This document shows, piece after piece, positions 44,246-59,430 of a stretch of 64,000 nt of DNA (positions within the stretch are counted from its first letter, which is position 1; each line of letters begins with the position of its first letter). A program made the position numbers and the translations under genes. The notes under the pieces were generated by a model. It was not told where the DNA came from and did no database searches. It was given only the letters and a program-made list of their open reading frames with translations. Location of the stretch: NCBI GenBank assembly GCA_963995505.1, contig OZ023181.1, positions 9,399,487-9,463,486 on the forward strand, read 5' to 3'. This DNA is from Hypericum androsaemum. Lineage: Eukaryota; Streptophyta; Magnoliopsida; Malpighiales; Hypericaceae.

Positions 44246-47200
44246 ATGGCTGTTCTTTCCTCCGCGGGAGATCATCGCGACTCGGTGAACACAGATCCAC
44301 ATCCTTCGAGTGTTTTACCTAAAAATGCTCTTTATTACCTACATCCAGGTGAGAATCCAACTCTCGTACTCGTAAATCCTACTTTAAATGCTTCGAAATA
44401 TCTTAGTTGGAGTATATCTATGGCTAGAGCTTTGCGATCTAAGAAAAAGTGGGGAATGGTAGATAGTTATATTATTCTGCCAAATCCAGCAGATGAGTTA
44501 TTTACAGACTGGGAGGGATGTCATAGCATGGTTATGAGTTGGTTAATAGGTTCAATGGAGCCAGCAATAGCTCGATCTGTGAGTTGTCTTGAAACTGCTA
44601 TTGATATTTGGAAAGATTTGAAGACTAGGTTTGGTAGAGGTGATTCTATTAAGATAGCTCGCTTGTAGCTAGAGTTATGCTCGCTTAAGCAAGGAGTTGT
44701 ATCTGTTACAGACTATTTCACTACTTTTCGAACTCTATGGGAACAATTTTGTGAGTTTAGGCCTCAACCTTTGTGCAAGTGTGTGGATCTTGAGAAAGAA
44801 TCTGCAGCATGTGAATCAGTTCGCATCAACAAGATGTATCAAGAGAATGATCAAGTTATCAGGTTTTTGATTGGGTTAAATGACAATTATAGTACAGTAA
44901 TCTTACAGATCATGCCCATGGATCCCTTACTAGATGTGAATCGTGCTCTATTTTTGGCGTTGCAACACGAGCAACACTTATTGAATGAAGCTTCTGGTAG
45001 TGTTGCTGTAAATGTTTCTGCAAATGCATCAGTTTTGCAGGTGAGCGGTACTGCAAAGAAGGTTTGGAATGGCAATAGGAAGAATGCTATTTGCACCTAT
45101 TGTGGAAAGGAGGGTCATACAGTGGAAAAGTGTTATAGAAAGTATGGCTTCTCACCGAATTTCAAGTTTACTAACAACAATGGAGGTGGGAATGGACCAT
45201 GGCAATACTCAGGACCTCCTCCACCATCTAGATATGCAGCAGCCAATTCAGTTGCTCAAGATCAATTGCACGAAGTTAATGAAGGTTTTGCCAAGTTGGC
45301 TTTAACCCCAGAGCAATACAATGGTTTGATTGCTCTTGTCCAGCATTCTATAGGCAGCATTCCTATTTCCAGTCCTGTTTCATCGGTTGTTCCATCATTC
45401 ACTAATCCAGTTAGTTCCAACCATATTACAGGTACTAGTTCTACCATTTACTCTCGAGTTTTTCTTACTTCCAATTCATCTAACAACTGGATATTAGATT
45501 CAGGAGCTATAGATCACATAGCTTATTCATCCCAATATTTTGTTGAACTTCATCCTGTGACTAACATCCTTGTCACACTTCCTAATAGCCAAACAACTTT
45601 AGCAACTCATAGAGGTACAGTTAAGCTGTCATCCGACATTCTTTTGTTCAATGTTCTTTTGGTTCCTTCTTTTCATTTCAATTTGCTTTCTGTTAGTCAG
45701 TTGACTATGAGCTTTCCGCTTCAGCTTTGTTTCAGAGCTAATTTGTGTCTTATACAGGACCAAATAAGTTTGAGAGTGATTGGTAGCGCCGTGGAATCAT
45801 AGGGTCTTTACTTCTTCAACCACCAGTTTTCTTCTCAGCCATCATCTCCTATACCACCACTTACAGCTTCTGCTTATAGCCAGCCCGATTTCAATCTATG
45901 GCATTGTCGTTTAGGTCATATTTTATTTCTTAAACTTCAGCTCATTAAAAGCATAGACTCTCACGTTACACCCACGACAATTGATCATTGTGATGTTTGT
46001 CATTTTACTAAGCATAAGAGATTATCCTTTCCTGACAGTTTCTCAGTAGCAGATGCCCATTTTGAATTGCGACATTTAGACATTTGGGATCGCTATGCTC
46101 TACCAACTTATGATGGATATTTATATTTTTCGACAATTGTGGATGATCACACTAGATTTACATGGTTATATTTGATGAAAGATAAGAGTTCTACTCGTAA
46201 GCTGTTTGAAGGATTTTGTGCAATGGTTGAAACTCAATTTGGTGTTTATGTTAAACGAGTCCGTAGTGATTAGGGCAAGGAGTTTTATATGAGTGATTTC
46301 TTTCATAAAAAAGGTATTTTACATGAAACTAGTTGTGCTTATACGCCTCAACAAAATGGGCAGGTAGAGCGTAGGCATCAAACCATTTTAAATATAGCTC
46401 GATCACTTTTGCTGCAATCTGGAATGCCTTCTATCTTTTGGGGAGATGCTATGCTTTATGCGGTTTATTTGATGAATAGAATTCCTTCTCGTACCATAGA
46501 GCACAAAACATCTTATGAATTGCTATATCACAGGCTTCCTACATTTGGTCATCTCAGAATTTTTGGTAGTTTGTGTTATGTAGCCACTACCCAACCTCAT
46601 CGAACCAAATTAGCACCAAGGGCACGTCAATTTATTTTTGGGCAAATTACTCTCACATCCTTGGACTTTGGTCATCCTCCCCCTAGGGTCCCTGAATTTT
46701 AGAAAATGATTGTCTCATCCCTAAGTTTTGATAATAATAGACTCTCGGGTCCTTAGAGCCAGAATATTCTTTTTTCTCCGGTGAACCCCCACTTGAAATG
46801 ACCAAAATGCCCTCCTACTAAAATAAAATAAAAAACCCTCTTTCCTTCACCTTCTTCTTCCTCCCCACCTTCAACCAAAATCAAAATTAAAACTAAAACT
46901 AAAACTTAAAAATAAATTTAAAGTCAAAACTAATTAGAAAGAATCAAAACTAATTATAGAGAATCAAAATTTTAATAATCAGGGTTCGATGTTCAGATTA
47001 GGAATATTACCACAACATCATCTAAAAGAGAGAAAAACCCATACACAACTAGACACTAAAACATCGGTGAACAACACAGAGACCAATCCATGAAAAAGGA
47101 ACCCAAAAATCCAGACTTAAGCAAAGATCGAAGCCTACAGCAAATATCACAAAGATCAAACAAGGAAAAAAAGGAACCCAGAAACGAACTGCAACATCAT

Positions 47201-50200
47201 GAACTGACCTCAACTCCTCATTGAAGCAACTCTCACACCAACACCCATCGGGTTCGGTGCCAGCGCCCGATGCGCCCACAGACTTGGGGGTTCCGATGGA
47301 GAGCTCACCGATGCGAAGGTGAGAAGCAAACCGAGGCATTTATCACCTTCAGTGAAGAGTTTACACCTCCCGGCCGGCCAAAACCCTAAGGAGGTGGCCA
47401 CCAGTGAGGAGCTCCCGAACATGGGGGTGGCACACTGGCTGTTCCCCGTCGCTGCCCTATTCCCCCTCGTAAAACCCTAACTATGTACAGGAATAAAAAT
47501 CCCGGCAATGGCAACACCGATCTGGTAGTTGGGCCCGTTGAGGACAACGTGGGTTAAGGTTATGGGTTTGTTGGGTGCACTGGCATCGTTGGGTGCTTAT
47601 CTTTCGGTGAGCGGCTCGAGCCGAGATGGGTTCGAGGGAGAGGCCCCACCACCATTGGTCCCAATGTTTTTGCAATGATGAGAGGAAGGAGAAGAATGAG
47701 AGGGAGGAGGGGAGTCCACTTTGACGTACCGAAAGAGCCTTTGGTTGCCCCACATCAAGTACGGCAACGAGAAGCTGTCGAGCGGTGGCTTCGATGACGA
47801 CGAAGACGATGACGACGACGACGGGGGCGTTGACGGCGTTTGGGATAAGGATTTCTCCTATTTGCCTATAAATGTTCTCTGGGTTTATTTTGGGGTGAAG
47901 CTTAAAGAATTTAATTGACTGATTTCAATTATTTTTCGATGAAGACGAAAAAGGAATTTTCGATCTGGGTTTTTTGATTTTCGATATGGGTTATTTCTAT
48001 GTTGGGTGTTCTAATTAAAATTAAAGTTTTTAGAATTAGGGTTCTTCAAATTTTAATTCTCGCTAAAAAATTTTGGTTTTAAGTTGTGAAAGGTTGGTGG
48101 ATGGAGATGAGGGGAAGGAAAAAGGAAAGAGATTTTTTATTTTTAAGCATGAGGGATATTTTGGTCATTTCAAGTGGCGGTTCACCGGAGAAAAAGAAAT
48201 ATTCTAGCTCCAGGGACCCGGGAGTCTATTATCATCAACACTTAGGGACGGGACAATCATTTTCCAAAACTCAGGGACCCTAGGGGGAGGGTGACCAAAG
48301 TCCAGGGACGTGAGAGTAATTTGCCCTATATTTTTTTATGCATACCTACTGGTATTAAGGGCTATCGACTTTATGATCTGGATTTTCATCAGATCATCGT
48401 GTCCCGAGATGTGATTTTCTATGAACAGATTTTTCCTTTTAAGCATAAGTCAGTTTACCAGGATGATTATTTTCAATCATATCTTCCTTCTGATTTAGTG
48501 CGGGCAGCAGATGCTAGTACTGGTGTACATCTTGATCCCATCCCTTCTCTTTTACCACCAGTTTTACCTCCATCACCTATTCCTGGTGAAGTGCCTTCAC
48601 TTCATCTTGATGACCCAATTTCTAACCACCCGATTCCTGGCGAAGTGCATTCACAACTTCCTGATGAACCAAATTTAAATCACCTAATTCCTGGTGAAAT
48701 GACTCCATTTCATCTTGATGCACTAGTTTCTGATCAATTAATTCCTGGCGAAGTGACTTCACAACGTCTTGATGAACCAGTTTCTTTACCACCTACTCAA
48801 AAATCAACTCGTACCCGTGTTTTACCTCATTACCTCCATGACTATGAACATTCTGTGATTCCATCGCGTTCAAAGGATCACTCTCCAGGACAGGTACATT
48901 TTTCTCAGTCTACTTGCTCTGCATATGTTGTCACTCATACTTCCTCTAATTCTGTTTTGTATCCCATTCAAGCTTGTTTCACTTATCAATAGCTCTCTCA
49001 TAGTTATAGGAATTTTACTTGTTCCATAGCTAGTCTTGTCGAACCACAGTCTTATAGTGATCCTATTAAGGATGAATGCTGGATAAGTGCAATCAATCAG
49101 GAGCTTGATGCTCTTGCTCAGAATTCCACCTGGGAACTCACACATTTACCTAAAGGGAAGAGGGCCATTGGTAATAAGTGGGTATTCAAGATCAAGCATA
49201 AGGCTGATGGGAGTGTCTAACGTTACAAAGCACGTCTCCTTGCTCAAGGTTTCACTCAGTCTTTGGGCATTGATTTCTTTGAGACTTTCAGTCCTGTGGC
49301 CAAGATGACTATAATTCGGGTTTTGTTAGCTTTGGCAGTAAGCAAAGGGTGGATTTTACAACAGCTTGATGTTACTAATGTTTTTTTACATGGAGATCTT
49401 AATGAAGAGGTCTATATGAAGGTTCCTCTTGGGTTATCACTTGCTGCTGCAGATCAAGGAAAGGTCTGTAAATTGCACAAATCTTTGTATGGGCTCAAAC
49501 GAGCTAGTCGTCAATGGTTTGCCAAGCTTGCTTCTCTTCTCCTTTCCTTTGGTTATCACCAATCAGTTAGTGATAATTCTCTTTTCACTCACAAGACTAC
49601 CACGACTTTCACAGTTTTGTTAGTCTATGTGGATGATATCATCCTGGCAGGTTCTTCTGCTCAGTTTATTCAAGATACGATGGCTCATCTAGCCAAGATA
49701 ATTAAGTTAAAGGATTTGGGACCTTTGCGTTATTTTCTTGGTCTTGAGTTGGCTAGGAATGATTTGGGTTTCCCTTTCTGTCAAAAGAAGTACGCTTTGG
49801 ATATTCTCGAGGATGTTGGGTATCTTGGTTGTAAACTAAGACGGGTACCTATGGAATCCAATCTGCATCTCAGCAAGGATAGTGGGACTTTGTTGGATAT
49901 TTTGGCTTTTGATTCTCACGGTAAACTAATTGCAAAGAAGACCATAGATGGGAAAATGGTTGTTGAAGATTCCAGTTTGTACAGGCGATTAATAGGTAGG
50001 TTGCTTTATTTGACAACTTCTCGACCAGATATCTGCTATATAGTGCAGCAGCTAAGTCAATTTTTGACTAAACCAACTGACCAACATCTTCAAGCAGCTT
50101 ATTGTGTGTTGAAATACCTTAAAGGCTCTCCAGGTGAAGGCATCTTCTTTCCTGCTCAATCTGATGGCAAATTGAAGGCCTATACTGACAGTGATTGGGG

Positions 50201-50730
50201 AGGTTGTGTAGATATGAGGCTTTGTATAACAAGATACTGTATGTATTTGAGTAATCCCTTAGTGAGCTGGAGAGCTAAGAAGCAGGATACAGTCTCACAT
50301 TCTTCTTCAGAGGCAGAATAACGAGCTATTTCTTCTACTCGTCGTGAACTTAAATGGATATCTTACTTGCTTACAGAGATGGATAACACAATGCCCGGAC
50401 CTGCTTTGCTTTATTGTGATAGTCAATCCGCTATCTACATTGCAAAAAATTCAGTTTTTCATGAACGGACCAAGCACATAGAGATTGATTGTCATTCGAT
50501 CCGAGAGAAGGTTCAATCCGGATTTCTAAGTTATTTCATGTTAATACTCAATTTCAGCCAGCTGATTTGTTTACAAAAAGCAGTCTCTCTGCTCAACGTT
50601 TTGAGTATTTGATCGATAAGTTGGGTCTTGTGGATATCCACAGTCCCACTTATGGGCGGGTATTGAAGGCACGAGATGAAGGACACGAAGAACAAGCTTG
50701 CACACCAGGTATTCGACAAAATGACCAGGA
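44246..50730 (+). pseudogene. copia gag-pol polyprotein, multiply disrupted
   Basis: Gag starts MAVLSSAGDHRD and includes NPTLNASKYLSWSISM. Then follow zinc knuckle CTYCGKEGHTVEKC, protease WILDSGAIDHIA, pre-integrase LWHCRLGHI, integrase with IVDDHTRFTWLY, RVRSD and NGQVERRHQTIL, reverse transcriptase with YKARLLAQGF and LVYVDDIILAG, and RNase H with AYTDSDWGG and YCDSQSAIYIAKN. In-frame stops lie near 44666, 45800, 46271, 48990, 49218 and 50319; the one at 46271 directly follows the second catalytic Asp of integrase. A frameshift occurs near 50525, and the 46640-48326 insertion splits pol. Confidence 0.93.
46640..48326. mobile_element. Long-TIR MULE-like element nested in copia element 2
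   Basis: Inverted ends GGGCAAATTACTCTCAC run inward for roughly 200 bp with few changes (CTTTGGTCA(T/C)CCTCCCC, GAAAATGATTGTC, GATAATAGACTC, CTCCGGTGAACC, CACTTGAAATGACC). Flanks TTTATTTTT (46631-46639) and TATATTTTT (48327-48335) agree at 8 of 9 bases. The copia frame resumes right after it, so the insertion is clean. There is no transposase. The GC-rich interior (47200-47850) includes a reverse-strand ITLTHVVLNGPNYQI that resembles a copia gag N-terminus and a forward Asp-rich stretch; their origin is unsure. Confidence 0.85.
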
Positions 50731-50984
50731 AATACACGTGCCCTTTTGAATGTAAATAGATAAAAAGCAGAGTAAGTCAGTTGTATACGTGGCAAGTTAG
50801 AGTTAGTATAAATAGACATTTGTAAAGAGAAAATGACACATCAGATAATAGAGAAATAGTTTTCTTTTCCCTAGCTTGTCTCTCTATCTTCCTTAGTTCT
50901 TTTCTCTCTCCTCAAATAACTAAATAACTGTTTTCTTCTTTCCACCATTAACACTTCAAATCAGCTTAGATCAAGCTTCTCATT
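50661..50984 (+). repeat. 3' LTR of copia element 2
   Basis: Nearly identical to the 5' LTR, differing at a few scattered bases, and preceded by the purine tract TATGGGCGGG. It ends near CTTCTCATT, just before an AT microsatellite. Confidence 0.85.
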
Positions 50985-50994
50985 TGTATATATG

Positions 50995-51000
<6 letters not shown>

Positions 51001-51055
<55 letters not shown>

Positions 51056-51076
51056 TATTTATTTATTTATTTATAA
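51001..51076. repeat. (AT)n and (TTTA)n microsatellite
   Basis: About 50 bases of alternating AT, then five TTTA units. It lies immediately outside the 3' LTR of copia element 2. Confidence 0.95.
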
Positions 51077-51079
51077 CCC

Positions 51080-52180
51080 TTTGCCAAAACGAGCCTACAA
51101 GTGCCTTTTTTTTGGGTTAAATCTACGATTGCGTTTTCTTCTCAAGTAAACTCGAAATAATGTACGAGAATTTAGAAGCCTCGAACACAAAATTACACAT
51201 TTTTATAAATAGAAATTTAAATTTCTATAAAGTTAGTCTAAAAAATAGATAATTAAAATTTATATTTTATGAGTACTAACTTGAAAAGTTTTTAACTAAA
51301 AAAAAGCCGAATAATTAGAAGTTTATTGGATTACTGTAGCTCAAAAAACAGTTACCTGATATTTAAATTTTAAATACATTGTCTACAATTAATCTTTAAT
51401 GCATTACGTATATTTATCTTATTCTTCGTTTTTTTATTCATATGTATACCGATAACGTGTTGCAGTTTTTCATTAAGTTTGTTACAAATCTTCTCCGCAT
51501 CTTATCTTTGGACAACCCCTCCAATTTCAAACTTGAAATCACATCGCCCAATCTCCTTTATACTAACCGGTACCCGATCTCCCTCCGACCTGGGCTTAGT
51601 TACGGTTTCAGAATTTCCGAGTCCGCAATTTGAAAAATACGGAACTTAAACTACAATTTTTTACTAGGTTCTGCTACGGTTTATAAAATTATTGGTTAAT
51701 AAAATTATTGGTTATAGTTGCATCGACATTTCTTTTTAAATAAAATGCTATAGTTAAGCTAAAAAAAATCAAAAATATCTCCAAATTGTATTGCTCCATG
51801 GTTCCAAAATTACCGTAATTTGACGGTTCTCTCTCGGAGTTCAAATTTAGTGGGGACAAGAGTTGTTCCTACTGAAATAGATTAAGTCATTATATTTATA
51901 GATACGATTTTTAATAATTATCAGATCTGTAAACACGATTTTTAATAAAATCTGATAATCTAAAAAAAAAAATTTCCGTGGGAACAACTTTTATATTGTT
52001 CTTCTTCAATTCAAAACTTCTCAAAATATAACTGAAACCATCGAACTCGTGGCCGGGGGTCGCCTCCCGAGCCTCAACCCACTTCCAGTTCGAGGACGTT
52101 TCCTCCATGTGGGCCCTCACTCTTAAACCACCACGAGGCACGAGCCTCACACAAGGCCTCGTAAACCGAGAGCCACTTGT
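51080..52180. other. Upstream region of MIPS, no gene recognised
   Basis: AT-rich to about 52010, then GC-richer. No domain-bearing ORF. A short inverted pair GATTTTTAATAA near 51906 and 51942 may be a small hairpin. Confidence 0.4.
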
Positions 52181-52193
52181 CCTAGGAACCCTC

Positions 52194-52380
52194 GCACGTG
52201 TCACACCCGCACGCGCGGTCCAATAACCGTTAAAGGCCAAACCCATCTCTCTTCTCTCTCTCTTCCCCGTCCGTCCCCTTCAAATCGCATATTTGCATGG
52301 CCTAGCTTCCCCGGTAAACCCAGCGCCAATAACACCACCACCACCCTGCCACGTGTCGCGCGTTCCACCTCTATTTATAG
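52194..52380 (+). promoter_or_regulatory. MIPS promoter: two ABRE/G-box-like sites and TATA box
   Basis: GCACGTGTCAC at 52194-52204 and CCACGTGTCG at 52349-52358 each contain the CACGTGTC core bound by bZIP factors in abscisic-acid-responsive promoters. TATTTATAG at 52372-52380 is a plausible TATA box about 98 bases before the ATG. MIPS genes are commonly induced by ABA and in seeds, which fits, but regulation here is inferred from motifs alone. Confidence 0.6.
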
Positions 52381-52477
52381 AGAAAGCCAGCCAAAAGGAG
52401 AAGAAAGAAGAGAGACCCAGTATTCCTCCCTTCCGACAAAAGAGAGAGTGAAAGGAGAGAGGGAGGGAGGGGGGAAT

Positions 52478-55051
<2,574 letters not shown>

Positions 55052-56394
55052 GAGAGTTCCTTTGAAGAGAAGAAGAATTGGTCAAGGAAATGGAGATGCG
55101 CGAACAATACTCCCATCTTGGTGACCTTTCTCTTGTACCCCTCTTCATTTTTCAATGCATTGAGCTTAGGGGTCTCCGTTTGCTTTAGCTTCGTTGGGGG
55201 TACGCTCATGTGTAGTACCCGGTTTCTTTCCTTGGTTTCTACTGGAGAATGATGGTAGTTGATAAACTGTTTATTAAATGCCTTTTCCTCTTCTTGCTCG
55301 TCTCTGATTTTTCATTTCATCCATATCCTCACTGATCCACTGCTAATTCATTTGACCATTTTAGTAAAATTTCGTTTGGTGGAAAATAATGAAGATCATA
55401 CCCTTTATTCGGTTAATGGGCTAAAGTGTTTTTTGGAATTGTAATTTAAAAGTCTACCATTAAGTAATAAGCCTATCATTAAGTAATAGGGGTTACAGAC
55501 ACTGGACAAATAAAGATAAGATAGACATAACCGGGACACGTGTACAATTCTATCGATAGAAATGTGGCGAATTTGGTCATCGTGTTTGCGTTATCAGCTT
55601 CGAGCTAACGATCTTTCTTTATCCGAGTGATTGTCGATACAAACGTTGGTCAACAAATACTGAGCTACATCAAAGATGCAATCTCGTGTTGACGAGTATT
55701 GTGATACATACGAATTGCACACAAGTGAGAGTCAAGGGGTCACACAAATCTAACTAAGACAAATTTATTTACCAGCAGTAATAGGATAATAAGTACTGTG
55801 ATACATACCAGCTACACACAAGTGAGAGTCAGGCTCGGATGAATCCAGCAGAGGCAGATTTATTCAATGCATTAACAACATAATCATCAAAATTTAAACG
55901 GATCTTGGATCTAGCCAAAACTGATCCAAGTAAAAGACAACACAAGAAATAATTAAGCTTAATCTTTAAAAACCACTAAGCAAGTAATAACACACCAAAC
56001 ACAGAAAAGACCATCAACATAATACTGATCAAAGGAACACAGAGACATAAAATAAATAAAGCAATAAAAAAAAGTGAATTCAATGACCATCCCTTTCAAT
56101 CTTCCACCGAGGTCGGCTCTATTTCTCAAAAAAAGAAAGGTCGGCTCTAGCGCGGGTAGGTGGGCCGGCTCCTGGAGGCCAATTCCTACACGCTATTCGT
56201 GTTTCCATTTCAGATGGGAATAGTAGAGCCAATCAATGTTCTCCTTGGGGAATTTCCAAGAGACTCCATTAGTGCGTGGTCCTCCTTGGTTTTGCGCCAT
56301 GTATGTCTTTCTTTGTGCTTTTCTTCTTGTTAAGCATATTTGTCCTCTCAAAAGCGCGAATATTGACCTCTAATGCTAGAAAATAGATTGAGTG
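55052..56394. other. MIPS 3' flank and intergenic region
   Basis: The 3' UTR probably ends within 350 bp of the stop; no single poly(A) signal stands out. At 55696-55735 and 55794-55830 a segment with GTGATACATAC and CACACAAGTGAGAGTCA is repeated about 100 bp apart. No gene recognised. Confidence 0.45.
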
Positions 56395-57032
56395 GGGACT
56401 AAAGAAAATTTATCCCCAGGTAGAAACTAAATTTTGGGTCGTCAGATTTGATAGAGGAGAAATTTTTTTTATCTGATGGTCAAAAACTAATCAGGGGCAT
56501 TTTTGACATTTTTACCCAAAAAAGATACCAATTTTAAGGTGGTCACAAACACATTGGACGTCTCTTCCTCTCCCATATTTTCAAAAAATTTGGCGCAACC
56601 CCCCACATTTTTTCGCTCGCCTTCCCCTCTTTCTCCAGTGCTCCAGTCTCTTCCTCTCAGTGACCACCACCCTCTGTGACCACCGCCATCCCAAGTGCTA
56701 GGGTTCTATTCTCTTCATTCTCGCTCCGGGGGCAGATTTCGCGAAAAGCGACCCGCTTCAAGGAGCAATCTTTTTCTACTATCCAAAGGTACAATCTTTT
56801 TCTCCTTCAAGTTTTGTTTCTTTGTTATCTGTAATGCTTGGTTTTAGGTTTCTTTCTGGGTGTTGGATTAGGGTTTGCAATCGTCGATTGGTAGATTTGG
56901 TTAATGTTCCTGGGTCCTCGGTTGTGTTTTTTTCGTGTTAACCCGGGAGTTTGTCGCACTGTTCCGACATGCAAGTCGTGTTTCTGTGGATTAATTTGTT
57001 ATTTTTTGCTGACCGGTGATGATTGAAGTTCA

Positions 57033-57600
57033 ATGAAGAAGCAGTTGAAAATGAAGCAGAAGGAGGAAGAGAATCGGGTCAAAGACGATCAAGCAGCTAA
57101 AAAGGTACGAATGTCCGATTAATTTGTAGGTTGTAGGGAGAGAATCATTCAATCAGTAATGAATTTTTTGGTTGAGTACTGTTGGTTTATATTTTTAATA
57201 ATATTGATATATATCTGATGTGATAATGGAAGCGGGAGATAAAGTAGAAGGCCGCAGAGAAGAGGATCAAAGATGATAAGAAGGAACCTAAAAAAGAAAA
57301 GGTACTAATTATTGATTTATTTGTAAGGTTGAATGTTGTACACCCTATAAACAAACGAGAATTATTCATTTGCCAATGGTTTATTGGTTGAGTAGCGATG
57401 GTTTCTAATGATATTGGTATATATCTGAAGTGATAATAGTAGCTGAAGATGAAGCAGAAGGCGGAGGAGAAGCGGTTCAAAGACGATTAGAAGGAACCTA
57501 AAAAGGAAAAGGTACTAATTACCGTTTTATTTGTAGTATCTATGTTGTAGTGCCTTGTTTTGTTTGTGTAGTGTTATTGGTTTATATGTGTAGTGGTAAT
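57033..57600 (+). repeat. Three tandem copies of a charged exon plus its intron
   Basis: Units of about 200 bp (from 57033, about 57231 and about 57442) each contain a short exon encoding (E/A)E(K/E)(R/N)..KDD..KEPKK-like charged peptide, a GTAC donor and an intron with TTGGTTGAGTA..GGTTTATA. Copies 2 and 3 have a TAG each. Confidence 0.75.
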
Positions 57601-58869
57601 GGTCCATATGTGTGATTATGGTATGTTGGTTAAGCATCAATGGTTTACAGTGAAGATCATTAGTTTGAATGACACAATTATCATATTTATTCTTGATAAA
57701 GGTTGTTATATTTGTTTGTTGTCAGATTTGTGTAATATTTTACAAGCCAAGTAAGATCATCAGTGTGAACGAGTTTTTGCATCACCATACGTCTATCAGT
57801 TCCAAGGCTCAAAGAACGGGGTATATAAGAATGGCTGGATTTGGGTTTCTTTTGGATTTGACTGTCCAGGATCCTGCTTCGAGCGACATGATGGAAATTG
57901 TCACATCTGTGGAGTTAAGCAAAATGTTATTTTACCCGAGGAGCATGTTGGAAGAATGTACGGTCTCAAATTTGGGATTGAGGATATCAATCTGAATAAG
58001 CCATTCACTAAAGGACAAAGGAAAAACTTCAAAACAGAGGCTACAAGTTTGAGTTTTATACCAACCGAAGCTTATTATATAAAAGTGAATATGTTAGAGA
58101 AGGCATTAAAAGGAAAAGGCAACAAGGAGATATGTGATTATGTCTGGGCTAGACTTTACCTTCTCTACGCCATAGGTGTGTTTCTTGGCCGCCAACTTCA
58201 GAGGTCATACCAGGGCGGTACTGGGGTTATTTTGAGCAACTCTCCCAGATTTCAAGATATAATTGGTACAAATTCATGGCTGAGAAGATGAATGTTGAGT
58301 TTGCCCGATGTTTGAAGGCTTTCAAAACCAGCCAACTCGTCAAAATGGGCTGTAATGCTCATGCTATGTTGGATTATTTCAATAAATACAATAGCAAGAA
58401 GATTTCTCGTGCTTCTTCAAGTGCCACTGCCAGTGCTCATTATCAGAATATATCTTTGAGCAACGTATTCCATTAATTTTGTTTATCTATTTCAACTAAT
58501 TTATCATCAATAAAGGCTGTAATTATGTGTCATTTTTTCTACTTTGTAGCTATATGCAAGTCATTAGAAGCTCACCCAGTAGCAAGAAACTTTAGATGCT
58601 GAGCGAGAAGCTTTAAATGTTGTGATTAATATGGTAAAATTACTTATCGAGCAACGAGAGAGTTCAGAGAGGGTGAGCAAGGTGGTAGAAGAGATAAAGA
58701 TGAAGAGCGGGATGAGGATGAGGAGGAGAACGATAACAAGGGAGATGATTATGTGAGTTTAAACCGTATATATGAATAATGCATTTTATGGTCATGTCCC
58801 TCTTTTATTAGGATGTTCTTATATTGATTTTATTTGGATTGATATTGGTGTAATTTCTATTTCAGATTT

Positions 58870-59430
58870 GTATTGTATGTGAAGTGATTTTGGGGTGTGA
58901 AGCGATACTGGTTTGCATGTATTGTGATATTGGTTTGCATGTAAACTGATACTGGTTTGCATGTGTTGTGATATTGGTTTGTGTTTGGAGTGATACTGGT
59001 GTGCATGTGTGGTGATATTGGTTTGCTTGTGATGTGATATTGGTTTGCATGTGTTGTGATACTGGTTTGCATGTGATGTGATAATGGTTAGGATGTGAAG
59101 TGATACTATTGTGCATGTGTGGTGATATTGGCTTGCATGTGTGGTGATATTAGTTTTTATGTGAAGCGATACTGGTGTGCATATGTAGTGATATTAGTTT
59201 GCTTGTGATATGATATTGGTTTGCATGTGTTGTGATATTGGTTTGCATGTAAAGTGATATTGGTTTGCATGTGTTGTGAGAATGGTTAGGATGTGAAGTG
59301 ATACTAGTGTGCATGTGGTGATACTGGTTTGCATGTGTAGTGATACTGGTTTACATGTGAAGTGATACTAGTTTACATATGTTGCGATATTGGTTTGTAT
59401 TTGATGTGATATTGGTTTGCATGTGTAGTG
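58870..59430. repeat. 22-bp minisatellite array of MULE 2
   Basis: About 25 degenerate units of GATATTGGTTTGCATGTGTTGT, some in higher-order pairs, filling an intron of the ULP1-like gene between the linker and the protease exons. Scattered units recur at 57570-57640, 60180-60480, 60820-61020 and, weakly, 62140-62250. Confidence 0.9.

Larger units (their letters stand above)
43828..50984 (+). mobile_element. Ty1/copia LTR retrotransposon 2, interrupted by a TIR element
   Basis: LTRs 43828-44152 and 50661-50984 are about 325 bp and nearly identical. They flank a primer-binding site (44153), a gag-pol frame with at least five stops and a purine tract (TATGGGCGGG, 50651-50660). A 1,687-bp element (46640-48326) is inserted in the pol region between integrase and reverse transcriptase. 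Exact LTR tips are uncertain because both copies share TAT before TGAAGG. Confidence 0.93.

Noticed and set aside
50990..51080. AT microsatellite as a target duplication or element end
   Set aside because: Simple (AT)n and (TTTA)n repeat beside the LTR; no matching sequence on the other side of copia element 2 beyond a short TATAT.
58857..59116. Reverse His/Thr/Asn/Gln-rich ORFs (HMQTNITSHANQYH-like repeats)
   Set aside because: Translation of the 22-bp minisatellite; no selection or domain expected.
58870..59430. Regular short repeats considered as a CRISPR array
   Set aside because: Units are contiguous without unique spacers, and the context is a plant transposon.
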